64,000 bases of DNA from Ruania alkalisoli (GCF_014960965.1 NZ_CP063169.1:901581-965580); one strand, 5' to 3'. Numbered from the stretch's first letter, positions 25,700-34,691 are shown. A program made the numbers and translations. The notes: generated by a model from the letters alone, not told the origin.

Positions 25700-26778
25700 A
25701 CGTGCGCATCGGCATCGTCGGCCTGGGCAAAATCCTCGACCAGTACCTCGCTACCTTCGATCGGCTCCCGAACGCCCGGGTCACGGCGGTCGCGGATCTG
25801 AACGCGGCACGCGCCGAGGAGGTCGCCGCCCAGGTGGGTGCGCGGGCTCTCAGCGTCGAGGCGCTGGTCGCCGATCCTGAGGTGGACGTGGTGCTCAACC
25901 TGACGATCCCCGCCGCGCACGCCGAGATCGCACACGCGGCGATCGCCGCTGGGAAGCCGGTGTACTCCGAGAAGCCGTTGGCGGCCACCACGGCCGACGG
26001 GATCGGAGTGCTGGAGGCGGCGCGGGCTGCCGGGATCCGCGTCGGGGGAGCGCCGGACACAGTGCTGGGCGCGGGGATCCAGACCGCACGAGCCGCCGTC
26101 GACGCCGGACGCATCGGTACCCCCACGTCGGCGACGGCCACCTTCGCCTGCCCGGGGCACGAGTCCTGGCACCCGAATCCGGACTTCTACTACCAGGCCG
26201 GTGGCGGCCCGCTGCTGGACATGGGTCCCTACTATCTGACGACGCTGGTAACCCTGCTGGGTGAGGTGACGTCCGTCGTCGGGGCCTCAGGCGCGGCGCA
26301 CGAATCCCGCACGATCGGCTCTGGCCCGCGGGCGGGGGAAAGCGTACCGGTGGACGTGGCCACGCACGTGACAGGCATTCTCACCCATGCCAGTGGTGCG
26401 ATCTCGACGGTGGTCATGAGCTTCGACACGGCCGGTACGGAGGCGCCGAAGATCGAGGTGCACGGGACGAAGGGATCGCTGAGCGTGCCGGACCCCAACC
26501 GGTTCGACGGCGACGTCCGGCTACGCGAGCTCGGTTCGCCCGAGTGGGCGGTGCTGGAGCCCTCAGCCGGTGACATCCCCGGCGGTCGCGGGATCGGCGT
26601 CGTGGACATGATGGTGGCTGAGAACGAGGCCGGGGTGCGGGCCTCGGGCGATCTCGCGTTGCATGTGCTTGAGATGATGGAGGGGATGCTCAGCTCTGCT
26701 GAGACGGGCCAGGCGGTCAGAATCTCCTCCCGGGTGGAGCGTCCGGCCCCGGTGCCCCTCACCACCACCCACCCCTAG
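25696..26778 (+). CDS. Gfo/Idh/MocA-family oxidoreductase
   Basis: NAD(P)-dependent sugar or inositol-type dehydrogenase, 360 aa. Rossmann motif at the start (IGIVGLGKILDQYL), YSEKPLA near residue 96 containing the conserved EKP with the catalytic Lys, and GGGPLLDMGPYYL near 170 with the second-domain Asp/Tyr. ATG at 25696 overlaps the ThuA-like stop and is preceded by GGGGGAG. Its TAG stop lies in a CTAG that also supplies the stop of the convergent LacI gene. Confidence 0.92.
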   Translation: MNVRIGIVGLGKILDQYLATFDRLPNARVTAVADLNAARAEEVAAQVGARALSVEALVADPEVDVVLNLTIPAAHAEIAHAAIAAGKPVYSEKPLAATTADGIGVLEAARAAGIRVGGAPDTVLGAGIQTARAAVDAGRIGTPTSATATFACPGHESWHPNPDFYYQAGGGPLLDMGPYYLTTLVTLLGEVTSVVGASGAAHESRTIGSGPRAGESVPVDVATHVTGILTHASGAISTVVMSFDTAGTEAPKIEVHGTKGSLSVPDPNRFDGDVRLRELGSPEWAVLEPSAGDIPGGRGIGVVDMMVAENEAGVRASGDLALHVLEMMEGMLSSAETGQAVRISSRVERPAPVPLTTTHP

Positions 26779-27791
26779 CGGGTGCTGCCGCGGGTGAGGA
26801 GCCGGTGGGGCACCACCACCTCCGCTGGGGGCGTGCCGGCCCCTTCGATCCGGGCGATCACGAGGTCGACGGCGGCCCTCGCCACCGTGCGAACGTCCAG
26901 GTCGACCGTGGTCAGCGGGGGTGAGGTGTAGGCGCCTTCGTCGATCCCGTCCCAGCCGATCACCTGGACCTCGCCGGGGACGTCGCTTCCCAGCTCGCGC
27001 AACGCGTGCAGGGCGCCGACGGCGAGGATGTCGCTGGCACACACGAGGGCGTCGAACGGGCGGTCGGCCCGGTGCAGGTCCGTGACCGCTCGTGCCCCCG
27101 CGGCGCGGGTGTAGTGCGGTGTGCGGACGATCAGGTCCTCGCTCGCTCGCGACCCGAGTGCGTCCATGAAGCCCTCGGCCCGCAGCCAGCCCGTGCCGTA
27201 CCGGTGCCCCGGGTCGGCGCCCAGGAACAGCGGGCTCGTCGACCCGCCGGCGAGGACGTGCTCGGTGGCCTCACGGGCGGCACGGTGGTTGTCGTAGATC
27301 ACGTGGTCCAGTGGTGAGTCGGCCACGCGTTCGCCCAGCAGCACCAGCGGCACATGACTCTGCGCGGTCACGATGCTGGCGCCGTCCAGTGCGACGGGGC
27401 TGAGGATGACGCCGTCGGCCACCTGGGTATCGAATCCTCGTAGGGCTGCCCGTTCACGTGCTTCGTCTCCGCGGGTCTCCGTGATCAGCGCCGTGTACCC
27501 GCGCTCGGCGGCTGCTGCAAGCACCTCGTGCGCGAGGTCGGCGAAGTAGGGCGTGGTCAGTTCGGAGACGGCGAGAGCGATGATGAACGAGCGGCCGTAC
27601 CGGAGCTGACGGCCGGCGGCGCTGCGGCGGTACCCGAGATCGGCGATCGCCTGCTCGACGCGTTCGCGGGTCGCGGGGCGCACGTTGATCTGCCCGTTCA
27701 TCACGTTCGAGACCGTCTTCCAGGAGACTCCGGCACGTGCGGCGACGTCCTTGATGCTGGGTGGGCGCTGCGGACCGGGCTCCTCGGGCAC
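26775..27791 (-). CDS. LacI-family transcriptional regulator
   Basis: Second LacI regulator, 338 aa. HTH at about residues 12-31 (SIKDVAARAGVSWKTVSNVM), then hinge and effector-binding domain (FIIALAVSELTTPYFADLA from about 69). GTG start with GAGAGGGA upstream. Divergent from the GH2 gene; the 116-bp intergenic region contains a perfect inverted repeat (27863-27883) that is its probable operator. Convergent with the dehydrogenase gene by 4 nt. Confidence 0.92.
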   Translation of the reverse strand: MPEEPGPQRPPSIKDVAARAGVSWKTVSNVMNGQINVRPATRERVEQAIADLGYRRSAAGRQLRYGRSFIIALAVSELTTPYFADLAHEVLAAAAERGYTALITETRGDEARERAALRGFDTQVADGVILSPVALDGASIVTAQSHVPLVLLGERVADSPLDHVIYDNHRAAREATEHVLAGGSTSPLFLGADPGHRYGTGWLRAEGFMDALGSRASEDLIVRTPHYTRAAGARAVTDLHRADRPFDALVCASDILAVGALHALRELGSDVPGEVQVIGWDGIDEGAYTSPPLTTVDLDVRTVARAAVDLVIARIEGAGTPPAEVVVPHRLLTRGSTR

Positions 27792-27808
27792 GTCGGGTGA
27801 TCCCTCTC

Positions 27809-27838
27809 TTGACGGGCGGACACTCTGCCACCTACGGT
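27809..27838 (+). promoter_or_regulatory. Promoter of GH2 gene
   Basis: -35 TTGACG (27809-27814), 18-bp spacer, -10 TACGGT (27833-27838). Transcription start expected near 27845, upstream of the operator. Confidence 0.6.
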
Positions 27839-27862
27839 AGCGGAGACGACGATTACAACGTG

Positions 27863-27883
27863 AGAATCCAAATGCTGGATTCT
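27863..27883. promoter_or_regulatory. Operator between divergent lacI-type and GH2 genes
   Basis: Perfect inverted repeat AGAATCCA-N5-TGGATTCT (8-bp arms, odd-length spacer), located about 20-40 nt after the predicted GH2 transcription start, suitable for roadblock repression. Confidence 0.65.
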
Positions 27884-27907
27884 TCCCCGAGACGATGAGG
27901 TTGCGCC

Positions 27908-29716
27908 ATGACCGCCGAGATCCCCCGCCCGGAGCACCCTCGCCCGCAGGTCGTCCGCGACACCTGGATCAACCTCAACGGCCGCTGGGACTTCGAGTTC
28001 GACCCGGGTGACTCCGGGCTTGAACGTGGACTGCTCGAGACGGCTCTCAGCGGGACGATCGTGGTGCCCTTCGCTCCCGAGTCCGAGCTCTCGGGAATCG
28101 GTGACGTCGATTTCCACGAGGCTGTCTGGTACCGGCGGGAGGTGACGATCCCGGCCGGGTGGGCCGGTCTGCGGCCACAGCTCCACTTCGCCGCTGTCGA
28201 CCATGACGCCACCGTGTGGGTGAACGGGAACGAGGTGGTGCGCCACCGGGGCGGCTTCACGCCGTTCACCGCCGACCTGACAGGTCTCGCCGAGGCCGGT
28301 CAGACGGTCACCGTGACCGTGCGGGCGCGGGACCCCCGCCGGGGGCCGCAGGCGCGGGGCAAACAGGCCACCTGGTACGCCAACACCGGCTGCCACTACA
28401 CGCGCACCACCGGCATCTGGCAGACCGTGTGGCTCGAAGGTGTCCCCGAGGTGGCGATCGGACGCCCCCGGATCACTCCGGACGTGGCCGGCGGCCGGTT
28501 CCACGTGAGCGTGCCACTGACGGCGAACCGTCCCGGGCAGCGCGTGCGCGTCGAGGTGCGCGACGAGGCGGGCGTGGTGGCCGCGGACGAGGTGGCAGCG
28601 GATCTGGATCTGGCGCCGGCCGCCGTCGTGAACCTCCCGGCCGAGCGGGTGCACCTGTGGCAGCCCGGCGACCCCCACCTGTATGACGTGGACATCACCC
28701 TCCTAGATGGCGACACCGTGCTGGACCAGGTGGCCAGCTACGCCGGGCTCCGGTCGGTGAGCATCGACGGACGCAAGATCCTGCTCAACGGCAAGCCCGT
28801 CTTCCAGCGGCTCGTGCTGGACCAGGGGTACTGGCCCGAGAGTCTGATGACAGCACCGAGTGAGGAGGCGCTGGTGCGCGACATCGAGCTCTCCCTGGCT
28901 GCCGGGTTCAACGGGGCACGGCTGCACCAGAAGGTGTTCGAGGAGCGCTTCCTGTACCACGCCGACCGTCTCGGCTACCTGGTGTGGGGCGAGTTCGGCG
29001 ACTGGGGTATCAGCGGCCATGGCACCCCGGGCGACCATCAGCAGCCGACGGCGTCCTTCGTCACCCAGTGGCTGGAGGCGGTGGAGCGCGACTACTCCCA
29101 CCCTTCGATCATCGGGTGGTGCCCGCTGAACGAGACCTACCAGCACCTGCACGACCGGATCACCCAGCTGGACGACGTCACGCGCGCGATGTTCCTGGCC
29201 ACCAAGGCCATGGACACCACCCGGCCCGTGCTGGACGCCTCCGGCTATTCCCACCGCGTGATCGAGACCGACGTGTGGGACTCCCACAACTACACCCAGG
29301 ATCCGGAGCAGTTCGCCCGTGAGGTCGGTGGCCTGGCCCGCGGGGAGGCCCACACGAACACCGACGATGGCGCCACGATCTCCCAGCCGTACGCCGGGCA
29401 GCCGTACTTCGTCAGCGAGTACGGGGGCATCTGGTGGAACCCCGAGCGCGCAGCCGAGGCACTCGGCACGAAGCGCGACGACTCCTGGGGATACGGCGAC
29501 CGGGTGCGCGACGAGGAAGGCTTCCACGAGCGTTTCGCGGGTCTGACGAACGCGCTCCTGGATGATCCGGAGATGTTCGGCTACTGCTACACCCAGCTCA
29601 CCGACGTCTTCCAGGAGGAGAACGGGATCTACCGCTTCGACCGGTCGGAGAAGCTGGACGTCTCCCGGGTACGGGCAGTGCAAGAGCGTCCGGCAGCGTT
29701 CGAACGGGAGGGCTGA
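27908..29716 (+). CDS. Glycoside hydrolase family 2 protein
   Basis: Cytoplasmic GH2 enzyme (beta-galactosidase/beta-glucuronidase clan), 602 aa. Domain order: jelly-roll sugar-binding domain (LNGRWDFEFDPG, WYRREVTIP, ATVWVNGNEV; about 20-185), immunoglobulin-like domain (about 186-283), then a TIM barrel. Acid/base Glu409 lies in GWCPLNETY, and the nucleophile is probably Glu504 in FVSEYGG. No signal peptide. GATGAGG lies 7 nt before the ATG. Under the LacI regulator divergent to it. The sugar specificity (galactose, glucuronate or another) cannot be told by eye. Confidence 0.92.
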   Translation: MTAEIPRPEHPRPQVVRDTWINLNGRWDFEFDPGDSGLERGLLETALSGTIVVPFAPESELSGIGDVDFHEAVWYRREVTIPAGWAGLRPQLHFAAVDHDATVWVNGNEVVRHRGGFTPFTADLTGLAEAGQTVTVTVRARDPRRGPQARGKQATWYANTGCHYTRTTGIWQTVWLEGVPEVAIGRPRITPDVAGGRFHVSVPLTANRPGQRVRVEVRDEAGVVAADEVAADLDLAPAAVVNLPAERVHLWQPGDPHLYDVDITLLDGDTVLDQVASYAGLRSVSIDGRKILLNGKPVFQRLVLDQGYWPESLMTAPSEEALVRDIELSLAAGFNGARLHQKVFEERFLYHADRLGYLVWGEFGDWGISGHGTPGDHQQPTASFVTQWLEAVERDYSHPSIIGWCPLNETYQHLHDRITQLDDVTRAMFLATKAMDTTRPVLDASGYSHRVIETDVWDSHNYTQDPEQFAREVGGLARGEAHTNTDDGATISQPYAGQPYFVSEYGGIWWNPERAAEALGTKRDDSWGYGDRVRDEEGFHERFAGLTNALLDDPEMFGYCYTQLTDVFQEENGIYRFDRSEKLDVSRVRAVQERPAAFEREG

Positions 29717-29720
29717 GGCC

Positions 29721-30971
29721 TCAGACGTCCTCGCCCAGCGCCCGCAGGGTGGCGGTGTCCAGACCGAGGATCGCCTCCTCGTCGGGGCGGTGCTGGAGCA
29801 CGGTCTCGATGTAGTGCGGCACGACTTCGCTCATCGGGATGTCGTGCCCGGCCTCCTGCGCCATGAACCAGCGGTGCTCGAGCACCTCGTGGTAGATCTC
29901 GGCCGGTTCGAGCTTGCCGCGCATGTCCCGCGGGATCGCGCGCACAGTCGGCTCGAAGACATCCGCGAGCCACTCGTGGGCGACGAACTCCTCGTCCTCG
30001 TTCTGCTGCTCGGTGGCGGCCTGGTAGGTGTCCATATCGTTGAGGAGCCGGCGGGCCTGGTTCTCCTCCACGTCCAGCCCGGTCAGGCGCATCAGCCGCC
30101 GGTGGTGGTGGCCCGGGTCGACGACCTTCGGCTGGATGGACAAGGTGGTGCCGTCGATATCGGTCGTCATCTGCACTTCGCCGACGTCGTAGCCGAGCTG
30201 GTTCAGGCGCTGGATCCGCGCTGCGACCCGCCACCGATCGTCGGCGCCGAACTCCTCGACCCCGAGGAGCTCGTTCCACAGTTCCCGGTAGCGGGTGACG
30301 ATCATCTCGCCCACGGCCACGGTGTCGACATCATCGACCAGCAGTTCCCCGGCCTCCAGGTCCATCAGCTCGCCGATGATGTTCACCCGCGCGATCTCGA
30401 GGTCGTACTCGCGCTGACCGTCGGTGAGGGTGTCGTGCAGGTCGCCGGTCTCAGCGTCCACGAGATAGGCGGCGAACTCGCCCGCGTCGCGCCGGAAGAG
30501 GGTGTTGGAGAGGGAGACATCGCCCCAGTAGAAGCCGGTCAGGTGCAGACGCACGAGTAATACGGCAAGCGCGTCGATCAACCGGGTGGCGGTGTCCGGG
30601 GCGAGGTACCGGCTGAACAGGGCGCGGTAAGGCAGGGAGAACTTCAGGTGCTGGGTGATCAGCACCGGGCTCAGCTCCTCGCCCTCGGGGGTGCTGCGCC
30701 CGGCGATCACCCCGACCGGCTCCACGGCAGGGACATCCAGCTTCTGCAGGTCGCGCAGCAGCTGGTACTCGCGATAGGCGACCGATTCGCCGATCTCCTT
30801 GACGGCAAGTACCTTGCCCGACAGACGCACGAAACGCACCACGTGCCGGGAGATACCGCGGGGAAGTGCGGCGAGATTCTCGGCCGGCCAGTCCTCGAGT
30901 GCGATGTGCCACGGCAGATCCAGGATGGCTGGATCCGGGGAGGCGGAGGTGATCTGCAAGGACTGCGGCAT
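29721..30971 (-). CDS. DUF4032-domain protein with LPS-kinase-like N-terminus
   Basis: 416-aa actinobacterial protein of unknown role. The N-terminal half resembles small kinase-like folds: VLAVKEIGESVAYREYQLLRDL contains a Lys-Glu pair, and GFYWGDVSLSNTLFRRD looks like a catalytic loop with Asp/Asn, followed by YLVDAETGDL. The C-terminal DUF4032 part (AARIQRLNQLGYDVGEVQMT and HHHRRLMRLTGLDVEENQA) is diagnostic. Ends 4 nt from the convergent GH2 stop. GAGACT 6 nt upstream of the ATG suggests leaderless expression. Confidence 0.85.
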   Translation of the reverse strand: MPQSLQITSASPDPAILDLPWHIALEDWPAENLAALPRGISRHVVRFVRLSGKVLAVKEIGESVAYREYQLLRDLQKLDVPAVEPVGVIAGRSTPEGEELSPVLITQHLKFSLPYRALFSRYLAPDTATRLIDALAVLLVRLHLTGFYWGDVSLSNTLFRRDAGEFAAYLVDAETGDLHDTLTDGQREYDLEIARVNIIGELMDLEAGELLVDDVDTVAVGEMIVTRYRELWNELLGVEEFGADDRWRVAARIQRLNQLGYDVGEVQMTTDIDGTTLSIQPKVVDPGHHHRRLMRLTGLDVEENQARRLLNDMDTYQAATEQQNEDEEFVAHEWLADVFEPTVRAIPRDMRGKLEPAEIYHEVLEHRWFMAQEAGHDIPMSEVVPHYIETVLQHRPDEEAILGLDTATLRALGEDV

Positions 30972-30977
30972 GGTCCT

Positions 30978-30983
30978 AGTCTC
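30978..30983 (-). promoter_or_regulatory. Possible -10 box of DUF4032 gene
   Basis: GAGACT on the minus strand, 6 nt before the ATG at 30971. It fits positions 2 and 6 of TANNNT only. Confidence 0.35.
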
Positions 30984-31038
30984 TCAGGTTCGGCGTTTGC
31001 GGCACCCTCTCGCCTGGGGCGGGTGCCCGGACATGCGA

Positions 31039-31071
31039 AACGGGGGCGGGCCGCAGTGGCCCGCCCCCGTT
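31039..31071 (-). terminator. Terminator after ugpC-type ATPase gene
   Basis: Perfect 14-bp stem (AACGGGGGCGGGCC with its complement) and a 5-nt loop, about 20 nt after the ATPase stop and before the DUF4032 gene. Followed by TTCGC rather than a long T-run. Confidence 0.8.
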
Positions 31072-31091
31072 CCAGGGCTAGTGCGCCCGGA

Positions 31092-32216
31092 TCACTCCGG
31101 CAGACGCTGGCCGGTGGCGGAGGAGAACAGGTGCTTCTGACCGTCCTCAATCTTGATGTAGACCGTGTCACCCTTCATCGGGGGGTTGCGCGGCTCGACG
31201 CGCACGATCACCTGGGCGTCGCCGGCACCGGAGGAGATGTGCTCGGAGGCCTCCTTGTCGAGCATCTCACCGTAGACGAAGGCGTCCGAGCCGAGCTCCT
31301 CGACCAGGTTCACCTTGATGCCGAACGATGCCTCGGTGCCCTCGGAGACGAGGTGCGTGGCCTCCGGGCGGAAGCCAAGGGTGATCTCGCCCTTGTCCTC
31401 CTCGGTGATCGCATCGAGGGTGGTGCGGGTCAGCGGGATGTGCGCCCCGCCGAGGTTGGCCTTGCCGTCGGCGACCTTGAAGGATCCCAGGTTCATGGCC
31501 GGGGAGCCGATGAAGCCAGCGACGAACACGTTCTGCGGTGTGTCGTACATGTCACGCGGGGTACCGACCTGCTGCAGCACACCGTCCTTGAGCACGCAGA
31601 TCCGGTCACCCATCGTGAGGGCCTCCGTCTGGTCGTGCGTCACGTACACGGTGGTGACGCCGAGACGGCGCTGGAGCGAGGCGATCTGGGTACGGGTCTG
31701 CACACGCAACTTCGCGTCCAGGTTCGACAGCGGCTCGTCCATGAGGAACACCTGCGGCTGACGCACGATCGCGCGGCCCATGGCCACACGCTGACGCTGA
31801 CCACCGGAGAGTGCCTTCGGCTTACGGTCCAGGTACTCGCTCAGGTCGAGGATCTTGGCGGCCTCTTCGACGCGCTGGCGGATCTCAGCCTTCGGCTTGC
31901 CGGCGATCTTGAGTGCGAAGCCCATGTTGTCGGCGACGGACATGTGCGGGTACAGCGCGTAGTTCTGGAACACCATCGCGATGTCGCGGTCCTTGGGCTG
32001 AACGTCGGTGACGTCGCGGTCACCGATGAGGATGCGGCCGGAGTTGACGTCCTCGAGACCGGCGAGCATGCGCAGGGACGTGGACTTACCGCAGCCGGAG
32101 GGGCCGACGAGAACGAGGAACTCGCCGTCCTCGACCTCGAGGTTGAGAGCGTCCACCGCGGGGCGCTCGGTGCCGGGGTAGATCCGGCTTGCGTGGTCAT
32201 AGGTCACAGTTGCCAT
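31092..32216 (-). CDS. ugpC: Sugar ABC transporter ATP-binding protein (UgpC/MsmK/MalK type)
   Basis: ATPase subunit for CUT1 sugar importers, 374 aa. Walker A GPSGCGKST (38-46), Q-loop FQNYALYP, signature LSGGQ (136-140), Walker B VFLMDE (156-161), switch His in YVTHDQTEA. The C-terminal regulatory MalK-like domain is complete (GFRPEATHLV). ATG at 32216 has GAAGGGA upstream; the longer in-frame version is unlikely. Transcribed alone, with a strong terminator and no permeases nearby, as for MsiK-like shared ATPases in actinobacteria. It probably serves the ATPase-less permease pair at 7638-9475 and others. Confidence 0.93.
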   Translation of the reverse strand: MATVTYDHASRIYPGTERPAVDALNLEVEDGEFLVLVGPSGCGKSTSLRMLAGLEDVNSGRILIGDRDVTDVQPKDRDIAMVFQNYALYPHMSVADNMGFALKIAGKPKAEIRQRVEEAAKILDLSEYLDRKPKALSGGQRQRVAMGRAIVRQPQVFLMDEPLSNLDAKLRVQTRTQIASLQRRLGVTTVYVTHDQTEALTMGDRICVLKDGVLQQVGTPRDMYDTPQNVFVAGFIGSPAMNLGSFKVADGKANLGGAHIPLTRTTLDAITEEDKGEITLGFRPEATHLVSEGTEASFGIKVNLVEELGSDAFVYGEMLDKEASEHISSGAGDAQVIVRVEPRNPPMKGDTVYIKIEDGQKHLFSSATGQRLPE

Positions 32217-32340
32217 GACTGCGTCTTTCCCTTCACCGGCAGGTACGTGCCGGACGATCCGTTGTGAAGAGTGCCATGCGAGTGTCTCCGCTGACACGGC
32301 ACCACCAGTCGGAGGTACCGCGGATCATTGTGTCACAGGT

Positions 32341-33174
32341 TCACTCGTGGTGATGTGACGCCCGCCACGATGCGAGATCGGTGAGCACCCGTGCCATCGC
32401 CGGTTCGTCCGCCACCCGGAAGGGTGCCACGGTCTCGGCGTGACCCACCTTGATGCCGAGGTCACCTGGGCCCAGCGTGGCCAGTGCGGTCTCGTCGGTC
32501 ACGTCGTCGCCGGCGTAGAGCACCGCCACGTCGCCGAGTCGCTCGCGCAGGGCTGTCAGCGCGGCTCCCTTGGTCACATCGACCACTGCGAGCTCCACCA
32601 CCTGGTTTCCGCGCATCGCGTGCACGCCGGGCCAGTGCCCCGGCCCGTCGTGGGCCGCACGGAGGGCACGCTCGGCCACATCCTCGGCCGCGGTGCGGGT
32701 GTGCAGCACGGCCGCGGCCGGTTTGTGCTCCACCCAGGTGCCCGGCTGGAGCGCGGCGATACTCTCGACGGCGGAGGTCACCTCGGCGAGCAGGTCCGCC
32801 TCGGCCCCGGCGAGGGTGAACGGCACCCGCTGCAGCGTGCCGTCGGCGTCGAGCTCAGCGGTCTCCGCCCCGTGGCTGCCGACCAGCCAGGTACGGGCCG
32901 GAGGTTCAGCGAGGTCTCGCAGCTGCTCGAGCGGACGCCCGGAGACCAGGGCGAGCTGGACGCCGTCGGCTGTTGCGAGCCGGCGCAGTGCCTCACTCGC
33001 CTCCGGGAGCGGCCGGGCGTCGGCCGGGTCGGGGACGAACGGGGCCAGGCAGCCGTCGAAGTCCAGGGCGATCAGGACGCTGGGTGCGGCGGCGAAGGTG
33101 CGCAGCGCCTCGGCGAACGGAACCTGACCAAGGTGACCTACGCCGTCGGGAGTGACATCGGGGGATGCGGACAC
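32341..33174 (-). CDS. otsB: Trehalose-6-phosphate phosphatase
   Basis: HAD-superfamily phosphatase (277 aa) that converts trehalose-6-phosphate to trehalose in the cytoplasm. Motif I LDFDGCLAP with nucleophile Asp38 and acid/base Asp40; motif II around LALVSGRPL; GDDVTDETAL near 225 carries the metal-binding Asp pair. GTG start with AGGAGGT 5 nt upstream. Lies 18 nt after otsA in the same operon, so both steps of the OtsAB pathway are co-expressed. Confidence 0.94.
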   Translation of the reverse strand: MSASPDVTPDGVGHLGQVPFAEALRTFAAAPSVLIALDFDGCLAPFVPDPADARPLPEASEALRRLATADGVQLALVSGRPLEQLRDLAEPPARTWLVGSHGAETAELDADGTLQRVPFTLAGAEADLLAEVTSAVESIAALQPGTWVEHKPAAAVLHTRTAAEDVAERALRAAHDGPGHWPGVHAMRGNQVVELAVVDVTKGAALTALRERLGDVAVLYAGDDVTDETALATLGPGDLGIKVGHAETVAPFRVADEPAMARVLTDLASWRASHHHE

Positions 33175-33192
33175 GGTGACCTCCTGGCTGGG

Positions 33193-34620
33193 CTAGACGT
33201 GGCTGGTTCGCTGCGGCATGTTCTGCAGGACGGACAGGAACTTCTTCGCCCAGCTCTGCACATCGTTCTCCAGCACCCGTTTGCGCAGCGTGCGCATCCG
33301 GCGCCGTTGCTCGGCCGGTCCCATCGTCGCGGCCTTCAGGATCGCCTCCTTCATGCCCTCGATGTCGTGCGGGTTGATCAGTAGGGCGTGGCTGAGCTCG
33401 TCCGCGGCACCGGCGAACTCGCTCAGCACCAGGGCACCGCCCAGGTCCGGCCGGGCGGCGACGTACTCCTTGGCCACGAGGTTCATCCCGTCGCGCAGGG
33501 CGGTCACGAGCATGACGTCGGCGGCCCGGTAGAGAGCCACCATTTCCTCGAACGGGTAGGAGTGGTGCATGTAGTAGATCGCCGAGCGGCCCCAGGAGCC
33601 GTGGTCGCCGTTGATATTGCCGACCATCACCTCCACCTCCTGGCGCAGAGTCTTGTACTGCTCGACCTGCTCACGGCTGGGGCTGGCCACCTGCACCAGC
33701 GCGGTCCGGGGGACCGTGACCTTTTTCTCGGCCACCAGCTCACCGAAGGCCTTGATCCGGTGCCGGATGCCCTTGGTGTAGTCGAGCCGGTCCACACCGA
33801 GCATGAGGACGTCTGGATCGCCGAGCTCGGTGCGCAGCTGTGCGGCACGCTTGGTGATCTTCTCGGTGCGGGCGAGCTGGTCGACTTTCTGGGAGTCGAT
33901 GGAGATCGGGAATGTCCCCACGCGAACGTGCCGTTCCGGGCGGTTCCAGTGCTGCCCGATGGTGATCTGCTGTCCGCGCGTGCTGTGGGAGGTGAAGCGG
34001 CGAACCGCGCGCAGGAAGTTCGCGGCGTCACCGGTGCGCTGAAAGCCGATGAGGTCGGCACCGAGAAGTCCTTCGATCACCTGCCGGCGCCACGGGAGCT
34101 GGCCGAAGAGCTCTACGGACGGGAAGGGGATGTGGTCGAAGAAGCCGATCCGCACGTCAGGGCGCAGCCGGCGCAGCATCTCCGGGACGAGCTGCAGCTG
34201 GTAGTCCTGCACCCAGACCGTCGCGCCCTTCTCGGCGGTGCCTGCTGCCGCCTCGGCGAAGCGGCGGTTGACCTCCACGTAGGAGTTCCACCAGATGCGG
34301 TGAAACTCCGGGGGCACGATCACGTCGTGGTAGAGCGGCCACAGCGTGGCATTGGAGAAGCCCTCGTAGTAGCGCGCGACCTCTTGTTCGCTCAACGGCA
34401 CCGGCACCAGGTGCATCCCGTCGGCGTCGAACGGGTCGAGCAATTGGTCGGCCGAGCCGGACCAGCCCACCCAGGCGCCGTCCTGGGCGCGCATCACGGG
34501 TGCCAGGGCGGTGACCAGTCCGCCCGGTGCGGGAGTGGAGGAGACGTTGCCTTCCTCGTCCACGCGGATGTCAGCAGGGAGGCGGTTGGCGACGACGACG
34601 AACTCGTGTGGTGCTGGCAT
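33193..34620 (-). CDS. otsA: Trehalose-6-phosphate synthase
   Basis: GT20 glycosyltransferase that makes trehalose-6-phosphate from a nucleotide-glucose donor and glucose-6-phosphate, 475 aa. Seen: VVVANRLPADIR and GGLVTALAP at the N-terminus, WVQDYQLQLVPEMLR with the conserved Asp near 140, FFDHIPFPS, LGVDRLDYTKGI near 275 (donor-site Arg and Lys), and TALRDGMNLVAKEYVAA near 375. Full length. First gene of otsA-otsB and divergent from the Ser/Thr kinase gene with a 71-bp spacer. Confidence 0.96.
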   Translation of the reverse strand: MPAPHEFVVVANRLPADIRVDEEGNVSSTPAPGGLVTALAPVMRAQDGAWVGWSGSADQLLDPFDADGMHLVPVPLSEQEVARYYEGFSNATLWPLYHDVIVPPEFHRIWWNSYVEVNRRFAEAAAGTAEKGATVWVQDYQLQLVPEMLRRLRPDVRIGFFDHIPFPSVELFGQLPWRRQVIEGLLGADLIGFQRTGDAANFLRAVRRFTSHSTRGQQITIGQHWNRPERHVRVGTFPISIDSQKVDQLARTEKITKRAAQLRTELGDPDVLMLGVDRLDYTKGIRHRIKAFGELVAEKKVTVPRTALVQVASPSREQVEQYKTLRQEVEVMVGNINGDHGSWGRSAIYYMHHSYPFEEMVALYRAADVMLVTALRDGMNLVAKEYVAARPDLGGALVLSEFAGAADELSHALLINPHDIEGMKEAILKAATMGPAEQRRRMRTLRKRVLENDVQSWAKKFLSVLQNMPQRTSHV

Positions 34621-34679
34621 TCTTGCTCTGACCCCTTTTCTCCGGCGGCGCGTCCAGGCTACTTGGTCCGGTGGTGGCG

Positions 34680-34685
34680 TAGGTT
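34680..34685 (+). promoter_or_regulatory. -10 box of leaderless Ser/Thr kinase gene
   Basis: TAGGTT followed by 6 nt and the ATG at 34692. No SD sequence. Confidence 0.55.
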
Positions 34686-34691
34686 GCCGGT

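Noticed and set aside
30648-32267. 539-codon plus-strand frame opposite the DUF4032 and ugpC genes
   Set aside because: Spans a strong terminator and mirrors two genes with intact catalytic motifs on the other strand.
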